From NCBI GenBank assembly GCA_946803715.1, contig CAMPET010000091.1:55775-97421 (forward strand): a stretch of DNA of 41,647 nucleotides, written 5' to 3'. Made by a program: the position numbers and the translations under genes. This DNA is from Beroe ovata (taxonomy: Eukaryota > Ctenophora > Nuda > Beroida > Beroidae). The notes below the pieces were generated by a model. The model saw only the letters and a program-made list of their open reading frames with translations. It was not told where the DNA came from and ran no database searches. Below are positions 9,967 to 21,400 of the stretch, piece after piece (within the stretch, counting starts at the first letter, position 1; every line of letters begins with the position of its first letter).

Positions 9967-12900
9967 CTAGTATCTCCAATAAACAGGCGGAGCATCAGGG
10001 AATCTCTTCCTCGAGAAGAGGGATGACATTCCCTGAATGTCCCTGTCCACGGGTTCTCGGGACAGGAGATTACCTCCGTGATCGATGTTCTCCTCACACA
10101 GTGGACAGAACTGTCCAAGTGGACAAGATGTCATGGTGGTGGTGGTGTCTGCTGGTATCTCCTGTGTCCCGATATTGTCCTGGTCAACTTCCTGTGTGAT
10201 TCAATGAAGAGGCAATTACTTCGATACTATTCATTGATCGGACATAGTTTTGATTGAATGCAGGCCCTTCACTTTGAGCTTAGAAAATTCAATAAATTGC
10301 TGTTTCCAGGGAGACTATTTAAGGATTGTGTAGCATCTCTAGATCTAGAATATGAAACCCCTGTACCTGCGATCTGTTGCCTGCTGATTGCTAGATGACT
10401 ATGTCTCGCTCGTGTCGCGGCGGGGGAGGGGTGTTGGGGAAGTGGGAACAGTCGTTCAGAACGAATGTGGTCAGTTTAGGAATGGCGGCGGGCGTGTCAG
10501 TGACGCTCATCTTCGTGAAGGAGCTGTCATCGGGCTTCGGGAGAGTCAAATCAAACCTGCAAATGATAGGTTGGACAAATTTAATCACATGTTGCACATT
10601 GGACGAATTTAATCATTTTGATTTGCATATCTCATGACCCAGGATTGCAGAAAAAAATGCTTGAACCAGGTTTTATTCTCCAAATAAATGAAGATATAAT
10701 TATGGAGGAGGGGGGAAATGTCCTTACTTCAAGAACCCTGGTAAGGATTGTAAAGCAGGATCTTTTGGAGTGCTCCTCTCGACTACTGCATGGCTAGGTT
10801 GTATACCGATTCCTGAGTTATCTGACATTATGATTAACCGATAACAACACAGCAAGTCATATAACTACAGTTACACATTATACCGTGAATCGTCTGTGAT
10901 GGTCTCACAATATCAGGCATATATACCTTGTATGTGAGTTTCATTCTTAGTAGCAATGCTTGTTTTGTAGTCTGACACAATCTCATTCTCGGGATTATTC
11001 GGATCCAGCTAAGGGAGGGAATCAAAAATTATAAATGATCGAGACTGATACTGCAAACATTATAAAATCCGAATTGAATGATATTTTAGTCTAATTAATA
11101 CCGTTCCACTTGAGATGGGCAATGGTGAGAGACTCTTCGCTCGAGAATCTTGGTAGGACATGATTCTGTTGGATTTTATCATTTCTATTCGCTCTCTGAC
11201 CTCGTGTTCTCTCTGTTTCTTATCCTCTGATATCACTGTGTTCACCTAAAAATTGGTGTCATGAGAAAATATATGTCAATGACTCATGTTGCGACCAATC
11301 CTAACTCCCCAGACCCCTAGTGAACGCCAGTAATTTTCATTTTGAAACACTAATACTTGAGTCGAAGTATAATTCGATTTTCTCAGTAATTTAGCACCAC
11401 TACCATTACCTGTGCTCGATCAAACTGAGCCTCCGCCTGTCGTCTGAGCTTAACGAAATCTTGGTACTCTCTGACGGCTCTCTGAGCCCGTATCTTGGAG
11501 TCTCTCATGAGGCCAACCTTGTCTTGAGCCATGATGGACTGCTCATCGTTCAGTGTTCTTCGATCATGTCTCGCTAGAGCTTTAGAGAGAGATGCGTTCT
11601 GACAGCAGAATTCTGAGATGAACTGTTTGTATTGTCTCATTTCCTTTCTCTTCCACACTGCCTCCTCCCTCTTCTTCATGATTGACATCATATCCTTCCT
11701 GTCAGATTCCTGGCAAAGTGGAATTGTTAGATAATCAACCAGTGCAGGCAGTGTAGTGCAGCTGCAGTGTTGTTGAGCTGTAGTGTTTACTTGTCAGAAT
11801 TTACAGATTCCACTTTCTCATTTCATTGGAAGGATTTTGTTCATTCTCTGGATGGATTATGGATTTATATCACGTACACCCACACACAAGCATACACACA
11901 CTTGAGGGTCTCGGTTCAAGCCCCAGCCATTCTCATAATTTTCTGAGTTTCTTCCCCATTCAGTACTTGATCACGATCTCATTCATACGAATATATTACC
12001 CATATTTCTCATTTCACCCACATGTTGCTGATAGTGATGGTCTCGGAGTTTGGCGTCGTCTAACTCTCTTTTCTGGAGGGCCTCTATTCGGACAGCGTTT
12101 TTTATAGCATCAACTCTTGCCAGCATAACCTGATAAAGATTACCTGGTCACACATGTTTACACCTAAATTGTCACCTGCTCAAGAAATTTCAATGAATGA
12201 TCCTCATCATCAATGTATATAGTTGGACCTCTTGACCCCTCCCTGTGCACTTATTTATGATTCATGGAATTGGAAACGTGAGTGGACCTTATGTTGATGC
12301 CTCTGCAACAGAACTTGATCCATCTTTGCCGCCTGAGCCTCCATATGAGCCCTGTTTTTGTATGCCTGATGGTTGTTTCATTTCAATAAGGCGTCAAATT
12401 TTTACACCTATTCAGCAAACAATTTCTGTTTCATAAGAGTATAATATCATCCCCAAGATTCCAGCGGATATAGAAAATTGCACCTGTTGCACAGCTTTGA
12501 GACACGAGAGAGCCATATTATCCTGCATTTTCATGAAGAGTCGCTGAGAGTTACTGTTCGCTCCTCGGTTACTCTTCGGTACTTTCGGTTCAACCTTCGG
12601 CTTGTATTTCTGTGGGAACTTGATTGTAAGGTTTAACGTCGATCGGCTATGAACACTGGATATGCTAATCGGATTATGAATTAATCGGGTTATGAATATT
12701 TAAAATTATTTGACACAAAGAAGAAGTTCTCACTTACGATTATGTCACTTAGACCCCAATTAGTCGTGTCGTCACGGGTGACGTCACCCGTGACGTCATG
12801 CGGCACTTGTCCTAACAGTAACTAGTCGTGACGTCACGAATAGTTAGGACAAGTGCCGCATGACGTCACGACTAGTTGGGGTCTAAATAGCGATGGAATT

Positions 12901-13726
12901 CTAAGCATAATCATCATGAGAGCCTCATGACATTGATCATTGACCATATAGACACCTCTATAGATAAGACTTTGGATGAATACTGAGTACTATATAGTTG
13001 TGTATCCCCCCTATATAGTAGTGTATCCAAACCACGGCCGGCTACCTGTATCTCCTTGTAGTGATTGGCCGCCTCCCTCACCACCCTTCCCGCCTCCTTG
13101 CTGTTGCTCATGATGTCACGGAAAGTTGTCGGCTCACGGAACTCCGTTTTCTCTGCCACCAGCAAGAACTCGTCTTCGGACTCGGCAGTCGGTACGGTGA
13201 CAACCTCCCGTTTCAGTGCTTCGCTAACTTTACCTTGGAAATAGGGAGCAGTCATTAACCTCCTTGAGCAGGAAATTAGGAAATAGTAAATAACACTCAG
13301 CTGGGGGGAGTTTATTCAAAGTTTGAGATTGTGGGGCAAGGGCGATTGAAAATCGAACTGTAATAACCGATTATAATCGATAAATTGTCGACAAAAAATC
13401 GATTTTTTCAAAAAAATCGATTCCGANCATATTACACAATTCTAAGTTTAATCTATCCTATTATGAAAAAAGCCATTCTATTACTCGTCTTATTACTATT
13501 ATCCGTCCTGTTAGTATTGGATCTACTATCAAGTACTCAGATCTCATCGCATATTAGTATTACCAGGTAATTTACCTGAGCGTTTAGCAAAGACGTTTCC
13601 TTCTAAACCGGCGGTAAACGGAACAGCGCCCCAGAACTTCGTTGTCGATGTTTTGGCGTTGACATTCTCTAGCAGTCTGTCAGAACTGATTCGGAACGGC
13701 GTTTTACCGTCACTCCGCACGTAGTC
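9967..13726 (-). CDS. Coiled-coil protein, probably ciliary (5' end not found)
   Basis: Eleven phase-consistent exons (minus): 13726-13576, 13233-13046, 12609-12484, 12365-12288, 12129-12022, 11709-11410, 11245-11102, 11008-10927, 10812-10728, 10556-10400 and 10191-9967, giving ~547 residues. No start exon was found. The N-terminal part is Ser/Thr-rich (KFWGAVPFTAG). The centre, from the 12609 exon to the 11102 exon, is one long charged helix rich in K/R/E/Q (REEAVWKRKEMRQYKQF, RAQRAVREYQDF) and is surely coiled coil. The C-terminus has Pro-rich runs (NTPPPPRH), a CPLGQFCPLCEEN knuckle and ends DAPPVYWRY. The style resembles axonemal/CFAP-type proteins, but I cannot name the family. Odd: the 10400 junction needs a weak ATA|GTCATC donor; reading on gives a TAG at 10391-10393. 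Confidence 0.75.
12749..12886. mobile_element. Palindromic foldback/MITE-like insertion
   Basis: The ends TTAGACCCCAA(T/C)TAGTCGTG are inverted copies of each other. Longer inverted blocks (TGACGTCATGCGGCACTTGT and its complement) flank a short centre that itself contains TGACGTCA palindromes. The whole ~138 bases can fold on itself. It sits in an intron of the coiled-coil gene. No transposase is present, so it would be non-autonomous. Confidence 0.8.
13334..13426 (-). repeat. Fragment of an ATCGAT-rich dispersed repeat
   Basis: Nearly the reverse complement of 34555-34650 (shared blocks GGGCAAGGGCGATTGAAAATC, CCGATTATAATCGATAAATTGTCGACAAAAAATCGATTTTTT). The match stops at the only ambiguous base of the window (n at 13427). 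It lies in an intron of the coiled-coil gene. Confidence 0.8.
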
Positions 13727-14039
13727 CTGCAGCACATAAGCACATAATCTCCAATCACAATTTGAGTTAGAGTATGAGTATCGGGGTATTTTGTAGAAGT
13801 CGCAATATGAGAGATCAAGAATTCGGAATTTCTGTGCGTTATCAGAAATTCCGGATTTAAGATTAATTTTTTATTCTCTTCTGATTTGAGGGATTCCCGC
13901 ACTATTTGGTGACAGAACTTTATTGTTCAATGTCTATGATGACGACGACTTGTACTTTGTAGCTTGTTTGTTGTTATCGCAAGCAATTGAGAGACTGGGC
14001 ATATCTTGCAATAATATTCCCGTGGTATGATTTTTACCG

Positions 14040-14289
14040 AAACCAAGTAAGATTTGGTTGTTCCTGTTCGCGGCATCTGGCGTTCTTTATCCTTAACTCT
14101 ATGATATGAAAAAACGCGGCATATTTGTCAGACACTTGTCGGTGTAGAAACACAGCAACTTTTTCAATTGATGTGGCGACAGTCAAATATGCCGCGATCT
14201 TTTTCATAGCATAGAGTTTAGATTTAGAATAAAAACGCCAGATACCGCTAACAGGAACATTGAACAACCAAATCTTATTTGGTTTTGGG
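14040..14289. mobile_element. Foldback element with ~100-bp inverted arms
   Basis: The left arm (AAGTAAGATTTGGTTGTTCCTG, CGGCATCTGGCG, AACTCTATG..TGAAAAA) is matched inverted by the right arm ending CCAAATCTTATTTGG. The centre is the short CTTGTCGGTGTAGAAAC segment. A diverged single arm recurs at 16370-16490. It is non-coding; small open frames on the minus strand are incidental. Confidence 0.8.
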
Positions 14290-14429
14290 AAAAATAAGGT
14301 ATTATGGATATCTGCGTTAAAAGTTACACCGACACACCGTCATCTGCGCTTCAAGGTTAGAGAAAATTCTGAAAAAACGCTAAGTTCGTCGTCCCTTTTT
14401 TCTACGCACCAATATTACTAGTGTTGTTC

Positions 14430-15555
14430 CTATCGATATTTCGTTAATATTAAACGGCGTTTTCGCGAAAGTTTCATATTGTGAAGTGCACGTCCACCTG
14501 TTGAATCCCAATAGTCAAATCTGTATGCTGAAGTGGCGTTGTCGCCGTCAAACATAAACCCGGTTGAATCGTGATACCACTTATCACGACACTCCTCCAC
14601 AATTTCCTTGTATCGCTGCATCAGGAATAGTTCATCATTGCATTTCACTTCCAGATAGCGTGACGTTTTCTTGAACGTCCAAATTGTGTTCATATATTTG
14701 TGCCGACACTTCTTCATTTTCGACCCAAGGGCACGAGATGTCTGGAAGTTAGAATTTTGGCCGTTGTGGCATGCAAATTGGAACACTGGACGAAGAGCTG
14801 AGGACATTTTAATGAATATTGCTGCGTCATATCGTGCCGATGCCATATCATATCCGTAGCTGCCTCCCATTTCAGCAGTCTCGAATCGTATCTTGATGGT
14901 AGCTGTTGTAAACTCTGGCTTTGTACGAATGGATAGGCGAGTGAGTTTTTCACAGTTGCAACTGATGCTGACCACTTCCGATACTTTTTCAATCCAGCCT
15001 GAAATTAAAACAGAACTGACTGCGCCCCCAACTACAGCTCATTGTGGAAGCCCATTCTTCCCAGGATATTTTCATCCTTCCGTACTGTGCACACGTTGCG
15101 CGCCCCTATTCTACTCTGTAAACTGATTCGGGTAATGCAACGTGGGAACATTCCCTACTACTCCTCTTCCCCAACTATTGCTTGTTTTGACACCACTCAC
15201 AGTTCACACTCCCTGACACCACCCACACTCCCTGACATCACTCACACACCCTGACATCACTCACACTCCCTGACACCACTCCCTGACACCACTCACACTC
15301 CCTGACACCACTCACACTCCCTGACACCACTCCCAATCTCATCCTCCGTCTTCAGCTGACGACGATAATCGAATTATCGTCGTCAGCTTCTGACTTACCG
15401 TTTTAAACTCACTCTCTTAGGAATACAGTGGTCTTCACTTTTCATATAAACACCTGAAACCTACTCACTACTCAGGTATACCCACCGGCAGTATCATATG
15501 TGAGAATGATAGACCGAGTCATAACAGTGGATAAGGCGGATATGATCAGCCACAT
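14430..15555 (-). CDS. Two-exon secreted protein, family not recognised
   Basis: Exon 1 (15555-15486) encodes a hydrophobic leader beginning MWLIISALSTVMTRS. Exon 2 (14998-14430) joins in phase 1, rebuilding Gly-Trp, and runs to the stop: 212 residues in all. The mature part has scattered cysteines (SCNCEKLT, FQFACHNGQ, KKCRHKY, VKCNDELF, VEECRDKW). It has a stretch WTFKKTSRYLEVKCND then FMFDGDNATSAYRFDYW that reads like one beta-sandwich domain, and a basic end (LSRKRRLILTKYR). Probably an extracellular or surface recognition protein. The role is unknown; the domain feel is an impression, not a match. An ATATCAG acceptor-like site lies 2 bases before the ATG. Confidence 0.65.
15188..15333. 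repeat. CCTGACACCACTCACACT tandem repeat
   Basis: Seven or more 18- to 19-base units of CTGACA(C/T)CACTCACACTCC, some lacking the TCACAC half. They lie in the single intron of the secreted-protein gene. The core TGACACCA is the same word that clusters at 3625-3790. Confidence 0.9.
15354..15388. repeat. Perfect 16-bp stem hairpin
   Basis: AGCTGACGACGATAAT, a 3-base loop, then its exact complement. It lies immediately after the tandem repeat above, within the same intron. Confidence 0.9.
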
Positions 15556-16369
15556 TTCTGATATTGAGCTTTCCTACGGTAGAGGGTACGGAATTGGGTT
15601 ATTATTGTGCGAAAATCAGCATTATCATTATGCACCTACCATGCATGTTTACGCAATGCATTCAAAAACTCTATAGTACGAGCAACAGCATTTAAAACCC
15701 CAGCATTAAAAGCCCCCAAACATTAGCCTCGGCTTCGAACGAGGTAAGTTCAAAATTTCCAATGGTACAAAATAATCGCTGGGTGAATTAAAACCACTTC
15801 GAATGGCACAAAAGTAAAACCACTGACACTCCGATATCACAGACAACTGAATTCATACGTTTGTCCTTGTTGAGTTCGATTAATTCAAGGCTTGTGATCA
15901 AGGCTAGGGACAGCGGTATACTGGGCAGTTATTCATGTCATTTACCCCACGCATTCAAGTGGGTTGGGCTATTGTTATGAAAGCTATTATTAAGATTTCC
16001 TTGCTCATTGACTTCCCCCCCCCATTGATTGACCTCATGAGGGGATCATTTCCCCCCATTGATTGACCTCATGAAGGGATCATTTCCTCTCACCGTTAGA
16101 ACAAGATCATTTTCTGCTCGATTTCTCTCACTTTACACGCTGACAAACAGGTCGAACATAATAGGCACACAAAACCGACAAATTTATTGGCCTGTTCGGG
16201 TTTAATTCTTGAGTAATAACGGTAAGCACCGATAACAGAAGCTGAGAAGCACCAATCGTGTGTCATAAATCATGAAGTCCACTATAGAAATTTGGTGGTA
16301 GATACTCAAGTTAAGACAGTAAGAAGAAATATCACTAAGAAGTGATAGCGCACTTATCTAAGTATTTTT
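15556..16369. other. Gene-free interval
   Basis: Upstream of the secreted-protein gene. It contains a C9 run near 16016 and a duplicated CCCATTGATTGACCTCATGA (about 16021-16072). No exon-like frame was seen. Confidence 0.6.
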
Positions 16370-16490
16370 CCCAAATGAGATTTGGTTTTTTCTGTTCGCG
16401 ACATCTGGTGTCCTTATTTTATTTCTACACTCTGTGGGCCTGTGATGTAAAGAACGCCGCATGTTTGACAGACTGCCGCCACAACACTAG
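16370..16490 (+). repeat. Diverged single arm of the 14.0-kb foldback element
   Basis: Shares AGATTTGGTT, CTGTTCGCG(A/G)CATCTGG, CGCCGCATGTTTGACAGAC and CGCCAC with the arms of 14040-14289, without an opposing inverted arm. It abuts the LINE remnant that follows. Confidence 0.65.
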
Positions 16491-16526
16491 CAAAAGTTGC
16501 ATTGTTTCAAAAAGTTGCATTGTTTC

Positions 16527-16886
16527 ATGGCAATTCAGAGACGCCGAGAAAGATACATCATCATGCAGGTCTGGAAGATTCTCAAAGTTCTAGCTCCCAA
16601 CGATATCCAACTGAAGTCCTACGAACACGTTCGGCTAGGAACTAGATGCGGCGTTCCACCTCTCCCAAGGAAGGCCCCATGTTATACATATATTTCTTAT
16701 TATGCGAAAACACTCTTCGACAAATCATTCTCAGTGATTGGCCCGAAACTCTGGAACATTCTTCCCCTCAGCGTCACCTGTGCTCCGTCCATAGAGTCCT
16801 TCAAATCCAGATCAAACCCCAGCCCCGTTATACGTCCCCTAACTCGAACTCGCTACTGGACTGGAGCACAGGTGGTCTACAACTGA
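16527..16886 (+). mobile_element. 3' remnant of a non-LTR retrotransposon reverse-transcriptase ORF
   Basis: The frame begins MAIQRRRERYIIMQVWKIL and continues with a VPPLPRKA block, SFSVIGPKLWNILP and a SIESFKSR block before a stop. This order (RRRERY..KIL, then G.KLWN.LP, then S..FKS.L) is the hallmark C-terminal tail of CR1/L2/Jockey-like LINE ORF2 proteins. Only ~120 residues remain, with no palm motif, so it is 5'-truncated and dead. Confidence 0.85.
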
Positions 16887-18428
16887 CGGTCTAGCTCGGA
16901 TTTCCAGCAAAAACCTACGAGAGGTACGAGAGGAGGTAGCAGCGATGTAGCGGCACTCAGCAGTCTGCTAAAGTCGTTCTTTTTCATAACCAAAACCGCT
17001 GAACGATTGGCGTAGCAACCTCTGTTGGATGAGGTCGACTGTGTCTATTTCATATCATACGCGTTAGTCATATTTGACCTCATTTCAATGCAATCAAGTC
17101 GAAAGTCCGGTGCAATAATCATTTTTTCGAATCCCCTAATTTCCACAAAACGTTCGCGTGGACTCAAGTGACTCCTATCTTAAATTGTCTTGAGAACAGT
17201 GCGGTGTGATGAATGAGGAAGGTCACACCGAAAAATGAGCCTCCTGTGTCCTGATCCGCAAATACGTGGATTCGATTTGACTCCAGAGAAGCGCAGCGCA
17301 GCGTGGATCAGAAGGGTCCCCTAAGCTGAACTCAGTGATCCACGTGCATGGATCATAAGGGCCACATTACATTTTTTAGAGATAGAATTTCGTGTAACCC
17401 TTCCGACTCCTGAGCCACCGTATAGTAGTGTAGTCATGAAAATTAAGAGGGTAATTTTTAAATCGTTGCTAAGCCTGTAACTAAGGCGAACATTAATTTC
17501 GCGCGGGTAATGTCGAAACTAAATCTCCGCGCGTTACAATAATGTATTGCAAAATTGAGCCAATCAATCATGTTGATTGCCACTGTCACAGCGGGACAGA
17601 TCAATATTGCACAGTCAAGACGCCTGAAAGTGACTCCACCTCAATAATATAATCGATTTTTATCGGTGTCAGTACCTGATGTGGGGATGCCGAAGCTCGC
17701 AGTGCTCGTTTCGTGGACTCGCTCGTTCCAGGGTCACTAGGAGGGGCAGTGAGGGGCGAGTAGAGGCCTGCGGCAGTGCACGGCTTTTGGGGGATGTTGT
17801 GGACTAATCTCCAGTAACGTTGTATACAGACTGCCGCCCTGCGAGAATACGAAGCTAGAATATAATTGTCGGGATGTGCTGATAGTAGTGATAGTATATT
17901 ATTGTTGGCTTATTTGTCAAAATTCGTCATAAATTGATTATTCATTGCTTTCTCTCTCTCTCCCTCTCTGACAGAAAGGATGAATAATGGGCGACGTCAA
18001 AGGTCAAAACTCTCGAGCAATACTCAAACCCATTCTTATTCAAATGAGCAGATATATTGTGCAGCCGGCGGATTGTCGAGTGATTTAATGAGAGAACAGG
18101 AGAATATAAATATTGCTTCCGGCATTGGATTTATTGTAGGATAATGCAGCGGTTTATAGTGATGCAAATTGAAAGAGAATCAATAATTCAAATTTCATAT
18201 TCATCAATTACCAAAGGGATACGCTGACATAGGTTAAAAAGGGCAATCGGAAGTCAGAAATCATTTTTCCGATCGAGTGTGCTATATGTAGATTGTAGCT
18301 CGCGATAAGATGGATCTTTGGTTTCGAGTTTATCATCCAGATGCCAAAAAGCATTGATTGAAAACATTGGTTCTATAGCAGAGCGCATTTCATACTCTAT
18401 CTTAATTTCATATATTCAGAATAATTCA
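16887..18428. other. Region upstream of the GPCR gene
   Basis: No exon-like block. It holds a CT-rich run (17950-17975) and a moderately GC-rich patch (17670-17840) that may be promoter-proximal. A TTTCATATATTCAG acceptor-like site ends at 18419, 9 bases before the chosen GPCR start. Confidence 0.5.
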
Positions 18429-21400
18429 ATGTCATGGTACGTTCACTGGCATTTAGTTCTGATCATGGTACATTTTCGTGGCACGAGCTCATACGGAACC
18501 TTCACACCCGATATAAAGCACCGGGGCTACACAGTGGGAGTTGCTAACTTCAGTGGCTGGAATTATTCTGACTGCAAATTGGTTAACGTTCGCGATTACT
18601 TGAAGGAGCAATGCACAATCGACAATCACCTCTACTTTAGGTGCATATTTTCTGAGGGGTTCTATCGCGTAACAAGAAACACGTGCGATGAATTACATTT
18701 CAGTCATGTGTGCAAGGGAGATTTTGCTTTCTACCAGATCTGTGGTCACAAGAGGTTATGCAGAAATTTGAAGATCGATATGGTTGGTGATGTATTACCC
18801 TATTCAACACTAGGTGTGTGCGATGATTTTGTATGCCAAGTCGACCACAGTGCAGTTCTAACCGATCCTCGATTAGTGAACGAAGATTTTCGTCTCTATG
18901 ATGAAATGTCCCATGATTTTATGCAGAATGATGGTTGGAAAGCGGAGAGGTGTAACAAGATAACTGATTGTGCAAATAAGATTGACGGAATGCCTGTTGA
19001 TGAATATGACTGCCCAGAAGTTATTCCTGAGCCGGTGGCTCAGTTCCATTGCATTGGGGAGGGTACAGTAACCATTCCACCTGATAGGGTTTGTGATAAA
19101 GTGTGCAATTGTAACCGCTGCTCGGACGAAGCCGTGTGTCACAACATGACAGTGGGCGTGGTTTGTGAGTCATGGTACAATCCCAGGGAATACTTGCAGC
19201 CTCACCGTATTTGTAATGGTGTACGTGACTGTGTCTCCCATATAGATGAGAAATACTGTGAACCTACTATAACTTGCCCCAGTCGACCTCGCAAAGATCT
19301 ATTTGGAGCCAATGCCACGATCACACGCTCACTTAATAACAGGATGATGTGCTCGATTCCGGAGGGACGCCACTGGCATACCATTTGTGAAGATTACCGC
19401 GACCAGATGAATTGCACTGGGTCACTGATCAGCCCACTTACTTGCGAGGTATCTGGATACAGGACGACCCTATCTGAGTTTGTCATGTGTAGAGACCCGC
19501 CACTTTGTGATGATCATTTGGACAATGCCTGCATTGCAGTCTCAACTGAGTGCACCATACACAAACACTGGATGTGCGACGGGGTCATGCATTGCTCTCT
19601 AGCTATGGATGAATTCGATTTCTATTGTGGTATACTTGCTGAAATAAACTGTACCAGGAAAGTAACTTATGACGGCAAGGCCTTGTCTCTCCCAAGCTCT
19701 TGGGTTATGGATGGTTTAGAGGATTGTGTTGATGGTATTGATGAGGACGCTACTAAATGGACAAAACAGTGTGCAGCAGGAAACATGGACATCTTTCATT
19801 TCAAAAGTCCCAACTCTGATGATAGCTGCAAGTCCAAAGTGCAACTGAAATGCCCTGGCAGTGATCTCAAAGCTCTTACGCTTGATCGTGTTTGCAGTGG
19901 AAATCTCAATTGTGATTCGGACGTGTGCATCTCCTCACGGAAACTGCTAGATTTTCTAAAAGGAGAGAAATTACAAATGCTCACTGGGAGTCTCTTTTAT
20001 TGCTTTAGAGGTCTCACAAACTTGGAAGCCATGCTTGGTCGGTGCGAGGCTATGACCATATTGAAAGGGGCCCGCGTATTCGGAGAGGAAGTGGTGAGAG
20101 TTGCTTTACCACCTGCTTTTGCAACGAATGTTGACTGTTCTGATGTTTTTGGTCTGCAGTATGTCTATCTTACTTGCACCAAACAGTGCTTGAATCAGGG
20201 AGTGGAGATTGTGTGTCCAATAACCAATCTCCCATCAGACTCATGCATGAATTATGCTTCAAATAAAAGGGCCAAATCGTTAACTACTGAGAACAAACTT
20301 GCTCTTTTGCTCAAACAAATAGATGGATCATACCAGCAACGAGTGTTTGGTTGTTCCAATAACCTTTGTCTCCCCTGGAGTAAAGTCTGTGATCTTAACA
20401 ATGACTGTGGTGACTGGTCAGATGAAGAAAATTGTGGAAACAACTTCAAATGCCTCAATTCCAATGAGTATATTCCAAAATCGAGAGTTTGCAACAGAGA
20501 ATTTGATTGTTTTGATGGCAGCGATGAATGCAATGACCACTGCGATAGCCAAACTAAGATCTTTTCACATGCTGTGCTTTACCAGATAGCATACACATTC
20601 GGTATTCTAGCGACTGTTCTAAACAGTGTGGTCATTATCCACGGAATCATGAAGCTTGTTAGAATCAAAACCAGAAAAGGAAGGATTAACCAAAGTTTAA
20701 TTCTGGTTGTTTCCTTCGGGGACTTCCTCCAAGGCTTATTCTTACTAACTCTAGCACTGGCAGATGAGTTTCTGAATAAGACAACGTGCTTCACCCAATT
20801 TGATTGGACAACAAGTATCTACTGCAACGTCTTAGGTGCCTTCTCAACTGTTGGATCACTCATTTCTCTGCACTCGATGACGATCCTGAGTTTGATTCGT
20901 GTGTCTGGCATCAGATCAATGATTCCCAAACCTCAGGATGTTTCCGTGAAATCTAACATTCTGCTCGGTTTTGGTGTTGTAGGCATTTTAGCTTTCGATA
21001 CTTTGATAGCGACTGTCCCATTGTTCCCTGTATTTGAGGATTACTTCGTTAGAGAACTAAACTACGGAAACAATCCTCTCTTTCTTGGAGCAATAGATAA
21101 AGGTAAGCATGCGTCGGTGATTAGTGCATACTATGGCCGATTGAGGAATCCCGATTTTACCTGGAAGACCATAAGGAAACTAGTAGATGGCATGTTTGTC
21201 AACGGCGACATGAAAGGGAAAAAATTGGGATTTTACGGTAGTAATGGATTCTGCTTATTTAACTATTTTGTGAAAGATGATAATCCCCAGATGTGGTTTT
21301 CAGGTGCTGTACTTTGTAGCAATTTCCTTTGTGTCGTCATCATTCTTGTGTCCTACGTTGTCGTCCTGAGTGCAACAGCAAAGAGCTCAGCTCTGGCAGG

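Noticed and set aside
11890-11935. GGTTCAAGCCCC resembling a tRNA T-loop, and a GGTTCGAG word on the minus strand near 31580
   Set aside because: No matching acceptor stem, anticodon arm or A box nearby; at most a decayed SINE B box.
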